DNA of 17,661 bases from Pseudomonadota bacterium (GCA_023411445.1 JAEYOT010000340.1:1-17661), one strand, 5' to 3'. Counted from the stretch's first letter, positions 1-9,094 are shown. Numbers and translations: made by a program. Notes: generated by a model not told the origin, from the letters alone.

Positions 1-437
1 GCCCAGACCTGCTCGGGCAGCAGGGCCGCGATGGCGCGGCCAAGCCGCGGGCGTACCAGCACGTTGTCGCCCTGCCTGGTTCGGCGGCGGGCGATCTCGC
101 TCTGCACGGCGTCCAGCGCCTGCTGCGCTCGAGGGTCGTCTGGGCGAAGCAGCAAGGCCTCGCTGAGCGCGGCCGCCGCGCGGCCGAGGTCGCCCGGCTT
201 GGCGCTGCCGCCTTCCGCGCGTGCCAGGTACGCTGACGCTCGCGCCAGGCTGGCGTCCGGGTGCTGGAAGCCTTGATCGGCGAGTAGCTCCAGGCGATCG
301 ATGGCTTCGTTGGGCGCGCCCTTGGCGAGCGAGGCGAGCGCCAGCTCGTAGGTTGCGCTCGGCGCCTCCGCGCGAGCCGGCAGGGCCACGCACAGGAGCG
401 CAAGGAAGCAGCAGACTAGCGACAGGCGCGGGCTCAT
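1..437 (-). CDS. batE: BatE-like TPR protein, N-terminal part (cut by window edge)
   Basis: Only the first 145 codons are visible; the C-terminal part lies beyond base 1. The ATG at 437-435 overlaps the batD stop as ATGA, and GAGGAG sits about 8 bases upstream, which fixes the start. Residues 1-24 form a signal peptide (SLVCCFLALLCVALPARAEA). Residues about 28-115 are helical and TPR-like, with repeated Ala/Leu patterns such as YELALASLAKGAPNEAIDRL and a typical LLLRPDDPRAQQAL. The visible end, RPRLGRAIAALLPEQVW, resembles the stretch that precedes the membrane helices in BatE proteins, which usually finish with two helices and an SH3-like domain. BatE is the last gene of the classical bat operon and this is its expected place. 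The role is probably as an envelope partner of the VWA proteins. The TPR/BatE identity is inferred from context plus pattern, because the diagnostic C-terminus is not visible. Confidence 0.72.
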   Translation of the reverse strand, partial: MSPRLSLVCCFLALLCVALPARAEAPSATYELALASLAKGAPNEAIDRLELLADQGFQHPDASLARASAYLARAEGGSAKPGDLGRAAAALSEALLLRPDDPRAQQALDAVQSEIARRRTRQGDNVLVRPRLGRAIAALLPEQVW

Positions 438-2341
438 CGCTTGCTCTCCTCGGGCTTGCGGAGCTCGAGCGCTGCCAGCTTGCGACACAGCTCACGAGCT
501 TCCGCAGCGAGCTTGGGAAGATCCGCGGCCTCGCCAGCGAAGCGCAGCTCGTCGCAGCGGTCCAGCAGCGCACCGGCGCGCGCTGCCAGGTCTGGCTCCA
601 CGCCGCGTGCCTGCAGCGCCGCCGGCAGCTCCGCTTTCAAAATGCCGCGCGCCTTCAGCCCGGTGCCTTGCTCGATACTGGTGAAGAGCGCACGCTCGGC
701 GGCGGAGGCGGTGGCGGAGGCGTCGGTACCGCTCGCGGCGCGAGCCAACTGCGCGAGCGCGACGTCCAGCGCGGCGGCGAGCGATCCGCGCCGTTCGCGC
801 AGGCGACGCTGGACCAGCCGACCCGCGTCTACCAGCGCGAAGCCCAGCAGCGTGAGGAGCGGCACGCCGAGCAGGCTCAGCCAGTACAGCGGTCGGCTCG
901 CCAGGTAGCGATTGCTCGGCGCCTGCCACGGCTCGAGCTTTGGCGGCGGTGTCACCAGCTCGCGCAGGCGGCGCTCCGGCGTCGCAGGGTCGCCGGCCGT
1001 AGCGTCTGGTTTGGCGCTGCCCGTGACCTTCACGGTCCCCAGCGCGGCGCGCGCGACGCCGTACGTGCGCGCCTTCACGTCGTAGAAGGGCAGCGTGAGC
1101 TCGCCGAGATCCACCTCGCCCGGCTGGCTCAGCTCCACCACATACGTGAACGTGCGGAAGCCCTGCACCACACCCTGACGCGGAGCCACTTGATCGATCA
1201 GCTGCGGCTCCAAGAAGCGCACGCCTCGTTGCTCCGGCACCAGCAGCGAATAGGGGAGGTTGCCGCTGCCCTCCAGCTTGGCCACGACCGAGACGCTGCC
1301 GCCCGCTGCTACCTCACGCGGCTCCACGCGTGCGTTCAAGCTGTAGTGTCCCACGTCGCCTACCCGATAGCCGGGCGGTCGACCGTCGAGTGGAGGCTCC
1401 ACCACGTTGATCTCGATCGGCTGGGACTTTCGCTGAAGCCCCTGCGGATCACGCGAGTAGCCGCGGCCGCGGAAGCCAAAGCTCATCTCGCCGGCCTTGA
1501 GCTTGCCCGCTTTCAACGGAAACAGAGCAAACTCCGCGATCTTGACGGTGATCCAGCGCTGGCCGTTGAGCTCGAATTGGTAGCCTTGCAGCTGATGCGC
1601 GGCGTCCATCAAGTTGTACGCCAAAAAATCGTCGCGGCTGGGCTCGCCGCCCGGGCCTGGCTCGAAGGTGCCGCGGCCAGCGTACGCGTACACGGAGAGC
1701 GTCACCTGCTCGCCGACCACCACCTTGCGCGGCACGGCGCGAACGCGCAGGAAGGCGATCGGATCGAGCGCGCGCTCGATGCGATACTCCTCGGGGAGCT
1801 GCGGCAGCTGCGGCTCCGGCTCGGGCTCCTCGAAATCCGGAAAACCGGGGAAGCCGGGGAAGGGCGAGCGTGGGAAGCCGCGTAGCATGCCCCATGGATC
1901 GAGCGGCTGACCGCCGAGCGGCGGTGTTTGCTGCGGCAGTGAGCCTTTCGGCACGACCTCCACGGTGACGGCGCGGTCCGTGCTGCGCCCGTCGCTCGTG
2001 GCCACGCTGGCAGGGCCGATCCTGAACGTTCCGGCGCGGCTCGCGGTCAAGACCCAGGTCGCGGTGATGCCGACCGATTGCATCATGCGCCCGTTCACGA
2101 TGCGCATCTGCGATTGCGTGCCCACGTTCGGTCCCGACGCGGTCACGCCTGGCGGCAGCTTGAGCTGCGGATCGCGCGGCTGCTCGTCGCTATCGCTCGT
2201 GGCGCGGAGCTGCACCATGAAGCGGTCACCCACCTCGACCTTGCGCGGCCTCACCTCGGTGCTCAGGCGCACCGCGGCTTCGGCGCTGCTCGCCAGCAGG
2301 AAGCAGAGCGCGCCGGCCGTCGCCGTCGCCGGCACGCGCAT
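434..2341 (-). CDS. batD: BatD family membrane-anchored protein
   Basis: A 635-residue BatD (oxygen-tolerance family) protein. Residues 1-22 are a signal peptide (ALCFLLASSAEA). Beta-rich immunoglobulin-like modules follow, each beginning with a VxxRKVxVGExF/V-type strand: about 24-130 (RPRKVEVGDRFMVQL), 195-315 (VPRKVVVGEQVTLSVY) and 335-440 (VEPREVAAGGSVSVVAKLEG). A Pro/Glu/Phe-rich linker lies at about 155-185. A single membrane helix spans about 484-504 and a helical cytoplasmic domain of about 130 residues ends the protein. Length and layout match BatD. The ATG shares one base with the upstream stop (TAATG), with GGAGGA 7 bases before it; the stop overlaps batE. BatD proteins are thought to project into the periplasm and work with BatA/BatB; the biochemical role is not established. 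Confidence 0.92.
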   Translation of the reverse strand: MRVPATATAGALCFLLASSAEAAVRLSTEVRPRKVEVGDRFMVQLRATSDSDEQPRDPQLKLPPGVTASGPNVGTQSQMRIVNGRMMQSVGITATWVLTASRAGTFRIGPASVATSDGRSTDRAVTVEVVPKGSLPQQTPPLGGQPLDPWGMLRGFPRSPFPGFPGFPDFEEPEPEPQLPQLPEEYRIERALDPIAFLRVRAVPRKVVVGEQVTLSVYAYAGRGTFEPGPGGEPSRDDFLAYNLMDAAHQLQGYQFELNGQRWITVKIAEFALFPLKAGKLKAGEMSFGFRGRGYSRDPQGLQRKSQPIEINVVEPPLDGRPPGYRVGDVGHYSLNARVEPREVAAGGSVSVVAKLEGSGNLPYSLLVPEQRGVRFLEPQLIDQVAPRQGVVQGFRTFTYVVELSQPGEVDLGELTLPFYDVKARTYGVARAALGTVKVTGSAKPDATAGDPATPERRLRELVTPPPKLEPWQAPSNRYLASRPLYWLSLLGVPLLTLLGFALVDAGRLVQRRLRERRGSLAAALDVALAQLARAASGTDASATASAAERALFTSIEQGTGLKARGILKAELPAALQARGVEPDLAARAGALLDRCDELRFAGEAADLPKLAAEARELCRKLAALELRKPEESKR

Positions 2342-4401
2342 TACTTGTCCTCCGTGCGAGCCCGTCCCGTCAGCGCACGATTCTTGGCGTCCTGTTGCTG
2401 CACGCTGGGAGCGCGCTCCAGCATGTCCAAGATGCGATCGTCTTGGTTCTGGGGCTGCGCCTGCGGTTGGCTTTGGGGCTCGGGCTCCTGACCGGCGTCG
2501 GGCGCGCCGCCATCGGGCGCCTGCGGCTCGTCCTGCTTGCCGCCGTCGGGCTCGTCGTCCTTCTGATCCTTCTGCTCGTCCGGCTTGCCCCCGTCGGGTT
2601 GCTCCTGCTCGTTCTGATCGCCGGCGTCGGGTTGCTGCTGGCCCGCGTCCGGCTCCTCCCCGCCGTCAGGCTCGCCGGCGTCGGGGGGCGAGTCCGGCCC
2701 GGCGTCTTTCTTCTCGTCCTCGACGCGCGCGAGGGCGATCGCGCGGTTGTACGCGGCATCCCGCCCGATGCCGTCGGCGCCGCTGTCCGCCGGGAGACCC
2801 GGGATCAAGCTGAGCGAGGCGTCGTAGCTCTTGACCGCCGAGGCATAGTCCCCGCGCAAGAACTCCAGGTTGCCGGCCAGGTAGAAGGCCCGAGCGCGCA
2901 GGTCCACTGGCACGCTCTGATCGGCGGCGATGATGCGCACGAGGCGCAGCGCGCACTCCACCTCGGAGTTGCGCTTCTCCTTGGCCGCTTCCGCTTCGGG
3001 CGTCTTGCTCGCGTCGCCCGTGGGCCCTTCCTCACCGAAGCGGGCGCCATACTGCTCGCCGAGCTTGAACAGGCCAAGCCCCAGGTCGAAGCTGGCGTTG
3101 GGCTTAGTGCGCACGCTCTCGGGCGCGCCGATGTTGCCCTGCTCGCATTTGCCGGTGGCGAGGTACTGTTGCAAGAGCGACACGGCGGCGCCGGCGTCGC
3201 CCGCCTCGTAGGCCGCGATGGCCTCGTCTACCGCTGGCGCGTTGCGCATCCACAGCTGGTTGCGCTCCTTGGCGCAGCCGACCAAAAGCCAGGCATACGC
3301 GCAAGCGAGCAGCAGCGTCGCGCTCATGACGCGCGAGCCGCGGCGCTTGGGCCGGCGCTTCTTGGGCGGGGGAATGGTCACGGGCTTGCGCGCTGGCGCT
3401 TCGGGGATGAACGCTTCGATCAACACGAGCAGCAGGGCGAGACCGAGCGGGTACACGTAGACGTCCGCGTAGATCGTCTCCACGCGCTCGGACAGCTCCT
3501 CGGTCATGAGCTGCTTCAGCCGGCGCTCGACCTCCGCTAGGCCCGTTTGCCCCTGCTCGCTGCGCACCACCACGCCGCCGGTGGAGCTGGCGATGCTGGC
3601 GAGCTGAGCCTCACCTTCGGCCGAGAGCGAGGTAGTGAGTGGCTTGCCCTCATCGTCCGTACGGATGCCCTTCACCTCGCCCGTCTCGCTGACGAGCGGG
3701 ATCGGCTCCGGCGTGCGCCCGCCGATCTGCACGACGAAGACGCTGATCTGGTCCTGCGCTGCGGAGGTTGCCACGCTCACCGGATCGCCCTCGAGATCCT
3801 CGCCGTCCGTCACCAGCAGCATGACGCGCTTGTGGTTCTTCGAGAGCGGATCGCGGGCCAGTAGCTCGCGTCCGGCCTCCAGCGCCCGTGCGATGGCGGT
3901 GCCGCCCACAGGCATGTCGTTGGGCGTCATTTGCTGGAAAAACTGCGAGATGGCCGCGCCGTCGCTCGTGAGCGGAAACGCGATCGGCTGGCCCGCGAAC
4001 GCCACGGCGCCGAAGCGCGCGCCCGGCAGCGCAGCGATGAGCCGTGCGACTTCGCTCTTGGCGCGCAGCGTACGCGAAGGCGCGATGTCCCGCGCGTACA
4101 TGCTCTTCGAGTAGTCCAGCACGATGATCAGGTCGAGGTTCGTCGCTGGGATGAGCTTGGTGCCGCGACCGTACTGCGGCTGAGCGCCCGCGACGAAGGC
4201 GAGCGCCACCGCCAGCACGCACAACACGCCCTTGAGCGCGCGCCGACCGCCGGCCTGGGCCGTGAGCAAACCGAGCACCAGCCGCTCTTCACCGAACTTC
4301 TTGAGCTGGCGCTGCCGCAGCAGCGAGCCTGCCACGAGCAGCGCCGCGACGAGCAGGGCCACGGCAGTGCCGAACAACCAGAGCGGCGCGGCGAACCTCA
4401 C
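2341..4401 (-). CDS. batB: BatB-BatC fusion: VWA domain protein with C-terminal TPR/BatC part
   Basis: A 686-residue protein that joins two usually separate genes. Part one is BatB-like: membrane helices at about 4-26 and 56-72, a VWA domain at about 90-295 with an intact metal site (D96-Y-S98-K-S100, T168 in GGTAIARAL, D199 in LLVTDGED), and a third helix at about 316-332. After a basic stretch (PKKRRPKRR) comes a hydrophobic segment at 359-376 ending in LLVGC, which looks like a lipoprotein signal. Part two is BatC-like: TPR-type helices at about 385-560, an acidic Pro/Asp/Gly-rich tract at 565-650, and a C-terminus ILDMLERAPSVQQQDAKNR typical of BatC. The start is GTG, overlapping the batA stop as GTGA, with GGAGGT about 6 bases upstream. 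No Shine-Dalgarno precedes the internal Met359 codon (3327-3325), so one continuous product is favoured. Confidence 0.92.
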   Translation of the reverse strand: MRFAAPLWLFGTAVALLVAALLVAGSLLRQRQLKKFGEERLVLGLLTAQAGGRRALKGVLCVLAVALAFVAGAQPQYGRGTKLIPATNLDLIIVLDYSKSMYARDIAPSRTLRAKSEVARLIAALPGARFGAVAFAGQPIAFPLTSDGAAISQFFQQMTPNDMPVGGTAIARALEAGRELLARDPLSKNHKRVMLLVTDGEDLEGDPVSVATSAAQDQISVFVVQIGGRTPEPIPLVSETGEVKGIRTDDEGKPLTTSLSAEGEAQLASIASSTGGVVVRSEQGQTGLAEVERRLKQLMTEELSERVETIYADVYVYPLGLALLLVLIEAFIPEAPARKPVTIPPPKKRRPKRRGSRVMSATLLLACAYAWLLVGCAKERNQLWMRNAPAVDEAIAAYEAGDAGAAVSLLQQYLATGKCEQGNIGAPESVRTKPNASFDLGLGLFKLGEQYGARFGEEGPTGDASKTPEAEAAKEKRNSEVECALRLVRIIAADQSVPVDLRARAFYLAGNLEFLRGDYASAVKSYDASLSLIPGLPADSGADGIGRDAAYNRAIALARVEDEKKDAGPDSPPDAGEPDGGEEPDAGQQQPDAGDQNEQEQPDGGKPDEQKDQKDDEPDGGKQDEPQAPDGGAPDAGQEPEPQSQPQAQPQNQDDRILDMLERAPSVQQQDAKNRALTGRARTEDK

Positions 4402-5666
4402 GGGAACCTCCGCAAGAGCAGAGCGCGCAAGAGCGCGTCGAGCGCGAGCAGCACCACCGCCGGCAGGAGCAGGAAGCGGAACAGCTCTTCGTAGGTAGCT
4501 ACGCTGGACTCGAACTTCGTCTTCTCCAGCTTGTTGAGCACGTCGTGGAAGCCGGCTCGGAGCGCGGTCGCGTCCGTGGCGACGTACATGCTGCCTCCCG
4601 TCTTTTCCGCCAAGCTCTTCAGCAGCTCGGGGTTCACCGGGAACGGCATGCTGACGTAGCGCGGCTGCCCGAACAGATCCGGCCGGCGGTCGAGCACCTG
4701 GGCTTCGTTGCCTTGGCCGATTTGCACCGTGTAGAGCCGGGCGCCGACCGTGTTGATCAGGTGCGCGGCATAGTCCGGCGCCAGCTTGCCGCCCTTGTTG
4801 TCTCCGTCCGTCAGCAGCACCACCGCCTTGCTGCGCGACGTGCTGCGACGCAGGCGCGCAGCCGCGACGCCGAGCGCGTCGCCAATAGCGGTGCCGTTGC
4901 CATCGATCAGGTCGAGCTCCATGCGCGCGACCAGGCCGTCGAGCAGGTGGTAGTCCAGCGTGGGGGGCGACAGCACGTAAGCGTCCGCGCCGAACACCAC
5001 CACGCCGATGCGGTCCGTCTTGCGCTGCGAGATGAAATCGCGAATCACGGCGCGCGCGGCGTCGAGCCGCGTGGGCCGGATGCCGGGCGGGCGCGTGGGG
5101 ACGAAGCTCTCCAGATCTGGCGGCAGGTTGTCCATCGCCGCCTGCATCGAGCCGGACAAATCCAGGACCAGCACGATGTCGATGCCCTCTTCATCGCGCA
5201 CGTCTGGGCGCAGCGTGTTGACGGGGCGGGCTAGCGCCAAGATGCCGCACACGAGCGCCACGGAGCGCAGCACGCCCGGCAGATCGCGCAGCCAGACGCG
5301 CATGCCAGAGGGACCCACGCGCAGCGGCGCTAGCGTGCCCAGGCGGGCGCGCGGCAAGCGGCGATCTTCACCCAGCGTGCTCCTGTAGAAGAGGACCGGC
5401 ACGAGCAGCAGGAGCAGCAGGAGCCAGCGGTTCTGGAAGTCCGCGTAGAGCAGCTCGCTGCCGCGCGCGAGCGCCGGGTAGGCGACGGCGAGCGCCACCG
5501 CCAGCAGCGTGAACACGAGCAGCAGCACGCCCCGCAGGACACGGCGCAGCTGCAGTGGCTTGGACGACGCGCGCGGCTTGCTCGCTGCGGGGGCGGGTGG
5601 GGGCACGCTGGGCCCTGGCGCGCTTGGAGGCAGCGATTGGCTCGCGGGGCCGCGCAGATCAGCCAT
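4398..5666 (-). CDS. batA: BatA-like VWA domain membrane protein
   Basis: A 422-residue inner-membrane VWA protein. The first 40 residues are an unusual Pro/Ala/Ser-rich stretch. Helices follow at about 43-64, 80-94 and 131-147, then the VWA domain at about 160-370, and a final helix at 395-415. The metal-ion-dependent adhesion site looks complete: D169-L-S171-G-S173, T259 in GNGTAIGDAL, and D287 in VVLLTDGDN. This topology puts the VWA domain on one side of the membrane between helices, as in BatA. ATG was chosen because GGAG lies 7 bases upstream; it overlaps the preceding gene by 8 bases. VWA proteins of this type are paired with MoxR ATPases, where metal binding is thought to mediate substrate or partner contact. 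Family assignment is firm; the individual BatA label rests on order and topology. Confidence 0.92.
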   Translation of the reverse strand: MADLRGPASQSLPPSAPGPSVPPPAPAASKPRASSKPLQLRRVLRGVLLLVFTLLAVALAVAYPALARGSELLYADFQNRWLLLLLLLVPVLFYRSTLGEDRRLPRARLGTLAPLRVGPSGMRVWLRDLPGVLRSVALVCGILALARPVNTLRPDVRDEEGIDIVLVLDLSGSMQAAMDNLPPDLESFVPTRPPGIRPTRLDAARAVIRDFISQRKTDRIGVVVFGADAYVLSPPTLDYHLLDGLVARMELDLIDGNGTAIGDALGVAAARLRRSTSRSKAVVLLTDGDNKGGKLAPDYAAHLINTVGARLYTVQIGQGNEAQVLDRRPDLFGQPRYVSMPFPVNPELLKSLAEKTGGSMYVATDATALRAGFHDVLNKLEKTKFESSVATYEELFRFLLLPAVVLLALDALLRALLLRRFP

Positions 5667-6810
5667 TGTCCTGCTCCGGTGCGGGCTCTGCGGGCGCTGG
5701 AGCGCCTGCCGGCATGGACGGCGGGATAGTGCGCTCGACGATCACGGTCGCTTCGGCCAGCGCCGTGACACACTCCGCCTCGCTAGGCGTCAGGCGCGCG
5801 AACTTGACCAGATCCGCTTGCCGCAAGAAGCGCTCGATATCGTCGAGCACTGGGATGCGCGGCGTCGTGGCGCGGAGCTCGCTCAACATCTCGCGCGTGG
5901 TGCTCTCCAAGCCATCGAAGCCGTAGCGATCGCCGAGGTAGCGCCGCACCACGTCCGAGACGCGATCGAAATGCTCCGCGTAGCGCCCCTCACGCGTGAG
6001 CCCGGCGTGCCGCAGGTCGTGCAAGGACTCCAGCGCCACCTCCCACGGCGGGCGTGGCGGTGGAGGTGGCGGCTGCGGACGGGGTCGCTTCAGCCAACGC
6101 GAAAGGAGCCACGCCGCCAGCGCGCCGACCACCAGCGCCACGGCGGCGATGCCGACCGCTTGCTTGAGGAAGGTCCACTCTTCGCGCTGCGGGCGCGGCG
6201 GCGGGTTGGGCTTGGGCTTGGGGTTCGGCGTGCTCGAGGTAGGGTCCTCGATCACGATGGTGTGGGGCTGCGTGCACAGCGTGACCAAGTCACCGCTCGC
6301 GCGCGCCACCGTGATCGGCAAGGGCGGCAAGGTGAGCTGATTGCGGCCCGGCTTCTCCGGTAGCGCCACGAAGGAGATCGTGACGGTGCTCTTCGTGCTG
6401 GTGCCCTCGGTCGAGCGCTCGATCTGGGGACCGGCGCCGCCCTCCGGATCTGGCAACAGAAAGCCCGCTTGCTTCAGCGCCTTGGCCTGCGGCGTATCCG
6501 GCTGAAAGCGAAAGCCAGTGGGCAGCACCGTCTCCGCGGCGCCGTGAGCCAGCGTGACCTGGAGCGGCAGCGCATGGCCGCTCAAGCCCTGCTTGGGGAA
6601 GGACTCGCTGAACGTCGGGCGTGCCTTGCCGCCCGGTAGCTTCTCCACGCAGGCGGCCTCGTCGGGCAACGCTACGGGGGCAGGCGACGCCGAGGGCGCG
6701 GGCGTGGCAGGAGATGCCGACGTCGCCGTAGGGGCCGAAGGCGCTTGCGCCTGAGCCGAGGCGGCGCCGAGCAGGCTCGCGAGCAGAAGGTGTCGAAGAG
6801 CTCGCCGCAT
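5659..6810 (-). CDS. DUF4381/BatD-like single-pass membrane protein
   Basis: A protein of 383 residues from ATG at 6810; GTG at 6813 would add one residue, and both overlap the DUF58 stop. A signal peptide (HLLLASLLGAASAQA) is followed by a Pro/Ala/Ser/Thr linker at about 22-48, a beta-rich periplasmic domain at about 50-190, a Pro/Lys-rich stretch, one membrane helix at about 216-238, a polyproline linker, and a helical cytoplasmic domain at about 255-365. The cytoplasmic part holds the pattern WEVALESLHDLR...RVSDVVRRYLGDRYGFDGLESTTREML, characteristic of DUF4381 and of BatD C-terminal domains. In Bat operons a DUF4381 gene commonly sits between DUF58 and the VWA genes, as here, though most are shorter and lack a large periplasmic domain. 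Function is unknown; a scaffold role with BatA/BatB is inferred. Cys55 and Cys180 could form a disulfide. Confidence 0.85.
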   Translation of the reverse strand: MRRALRHLLLASLLGAASAQAQAPSAPTATSASPATPAPSASPAPVALPDEAACVEKLPGGKARPTFSESFPKQGLSGHALPLQVTLAHGAAETVLPTGFRFQPDTPQAKALKQAGFLLPDPEGGAGPQIERSTEGTSTKSTVTISFVALPEKPGRNQLTLPPLPITVARASGDLVTLCTQPHTIVIEDPTSSTPNPKPKPNPPPRPQREEWTFLKQAVGIAAVALVVGALAAWLLSRWLKRPRPQPPPPPPRPPWEVALESLHDLRHAGLTREGRYAEHFDRVSDVVRRYLGDRYGFDGLESTTREMLSELRATTPRIPVLDDIERFLRQADLVKFARLTPSEAECVTALAEATVIVERTIPPSMPAGAPAPAEPAPEQDNG

Positions 6811-7691
6811 CACCTGCGAATCCTGCGCGCCCGCCGCGCAAACAGGTCACGCAGCGGCTTGATGTAGGGCTTGTCGGTGCGCACCACGCAGTGATCCAGC
6901 CCCAACTTGGTGAAGAGCTGGATCTGCTCCGCCTGCAGCTTGCGCATCTGCTTGGCGTAGTGCGCGCGCACGTCGGCGCTCTTGGTGTCCACGATCACGC
7001 TCTCGCCGGTCTCGAAATCTTCGAAGCTCGCCAGGCCTACGTCGGGCAGCTCCAAATCACGCGGGTCGACCAACATGACCGGGATCAGATCGTGTCGCGC
7101 GGCCGCCAGCGACAGCGCGCGGCCGTAGTCAGGCGCGTAAAAATCGCTGATCAGAAAGGCGACGCTGCGCCGCCGCGCCACGTGCATCAAAGTCTCCAGC
7201 GCCGCGACCAGATCCGTGCCGCTGCGCTCGGGGTTTGCGCCCATGATCTCGCGCACCACGCGCATCACGTGCTTCTGCCCCTTCTTGGGCGGCACGATCT
7301 TTTCGACTTGATCGGTGCTCATGATCAGGCCGACGCGGTCGTTGTGCTTGATGGCGCTGAACGCGCACAATGCGGCCACCTCCGTGGCCAGCTTGACCTT
7401 GCTGCCTCCGCGCGTACCGAAGCGCTGACTGGCCGAGAGATCGACCAGCAGCATCACGGTCATCTCGCGCTCTTCCACGAAGACCTTGACGAAGGCCTGG
7501 TCCATGCGCGCGCTCACGTTCCAATCGATGGCGCGCACGTCGTCGCCCGGCTGGTACTCGCGCACCTCGCGGAAGCTCAGCCCTTGCCCCTTGAACACGG
7601 AGGCGTAGTTGCCGGACAGCTGCTGCGTCGCGAGCCGATCGGTCGTGATTTGGATACGCCGCAGCGCTTTGAGCAGCTCTTTTCCGACCAA
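6810..7691 (-). CDS. DUF58 family protein (MoxR-associated)
   Basis: A 293-residue soluble DUF58 protein. The hallmark motif is at about 41-62 (REVREYQPGDDVRAIDWN, then VSAR). A VWA-like core follows, with D84-L-S86-A-S88 as a metal-site motif, T159 in RSGTDLV and D183 in LISDF. There are no membrane helices, so it is predicted to be cytosolic; the C-terminus is Arg-rich (RRARRIRR). The start is TTG, supported by GAGGAG 6 bases upstream and by alignment of the N-terminus with the family. It follows moxR by 25 bases and its TGA overlaps the next start. DUF58 genes sit beside moxR in most MoxR/Bat loci and are taken as an adaptor for the ATPase, though the biochemistry is unknown. Confidence 0.93.
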   Translation of the reverse strand: MVGKELLKALRRIQITTDRLATQQLSGNYASVFKGQGLSFREVREYQPGDDVRAIDWNVSARMDQAFVKVFVEEREMTVMLLVDLSASQRFGTRGGSKVKLATEVAALCAFSAIKHNDRVGLIMSTDQVEKIVPPKKGQKHVMRVVREIMGANPERSGTDLVAALETLMHVARRRSVAFLISDFYAPDYGRALSLAAARHDLIPVMLVDPRDLELPDVGLASFEDFETGESVIVDTKSADVRAHYAKQMRKLQAEQIQLFTKLGLDHCVVRTDKPYIKPLRDLFARRARRIRR

Positions 7692-7697
7692 GTGTCT

Positions 7698-7703
7698 CTC
7701 CTC
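7698..7703 (-). promoter_or_regulatory. Shine-Dalgarno fixing the TTG start of the DUF58 gene
   Basis: GAGGAG on the minus strand, 6 bases before TTG at 7691-7689. No ATG or GTG in the same frame gives a better N-terminus, so this site decides the start. Confidence 0.7.
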
Positions 7704-7716
7704 GAGCGTCGGTCGT

Positions 7717-8700
<984 letters not shown>

Positions 8701-8710
8701 GGCTTGTCCG

Positions 8711-8726
8711 GCGCGTAGTTACGCGC
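8711..8726. other. Palindromic hairpin in the moxR leader
   Basis: GCGCGT-AGTT-ACGCGC is a perfect 6-bp stem with a 4-base loop (7-bp stem if the loop is 2 bases). It lies 11-26 bases upstream of the moxR ATG, in the 73-base gap after the small membrane protein gene. It could be an operator or an RNA hairpin near the ribosome site. A weaker 5-bp stem, GCCGG/CCGGC, lies at 8752-8768 just past the upstream stop and could act as a weak terminator. No T-tract is present. Confidence 0.4.
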
Positions 8727-8773
8727 ATTTCGGGGCCGAGACAATGAGCTAGCCGGGGTTATTCCGGCCGCGC

Positions 8774-9079
8774 TCACCGCCCCCGCTCGGACACGCCAAA
8801 TAGCAGCGCCAACAGCTCCACCGGAAGGGCGATGAGCAAGATGGCGCCCACCAGCCACGCCAGCGCCAGCCCCACGCCCAGCCAGCTGCGGCGCGTGCGA
8901 ATGAAGTGCACCGGGAGGCACAGGGGGCCAAACGCTACGGTGGCGGCCCACAAGCTCGAGTCCGGCCAGGCGCGCCCCAGCCGCTCGCCGCTCAGGCGGG
9001 CGACGTCCCAGCGCACGATCATCACCGGCACCGCGATGCCGAGCGCCAAGTTGAGCGTGAAGAGCAGGACCTCGCCCAC
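8774..9079 (-). CDS. Small multi-pass membrane protein of unknown function
   Basis: A 101-residue protein I cannot assign to a named family. It is strongly hydrophobic, with helices at about 4-22 and 43-58 and a long segment at 65-95 that could hold one or two helices. Loops are basic (RWDVARLSGERLGR and RTRRSW), suggesting a cytoplasmic side. The start is GTG, 15 bases after the stop of the kinase-like gene; an in-frame TAG lies 16 bases upstream, so no earlier start is likely. There is no clear Shine-Dalgarno, so translational coupling to the upstream gene is plausible. Tight spacing suggests it works with the kinase-like protein, for example as a membrane partner. That it is a real gene is supported by the coherent membrane topology and placement. 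Confidence 0.68.
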   Translation of the reverse strand: MGEVLLFTLNLALGIAVPVMIVRWDVARLSGERLGRAWPDSSLWAATVAFGPLCLPVHFIRTRRSWLGVGLALAWLVGAILLIALPVELLALLFGVSERGR

Positions 9080-9094
9080 GGCGAGAGCATAGCG

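Noticed and set aside
221..1885. A 554-codon plus-strand open frame antisense to batD
   Set aside because: The composition is Arg/Ala/Leu/Gln with no motif; it mirrors the codon pattern of batD on the minus strand.
3325..3327. Internal ATG as the start of a separate batC lipoprotein gene
   Set aside because: No Shine-Dalgarno precedes it and the frame is open and continuous with the VWA part. It is kept as an alternative in the findings, not as a gene.
2395..3540. A 381-codon plus-strand open frame antisense to the BatB-BatC gene, with hydrophobic repeats
   Set aside because: The apparent Leu/Val-rich helices are the complement of the Asp/Gln/Pro repeat tract. No Shine-Dalgarno or family pattern is present.
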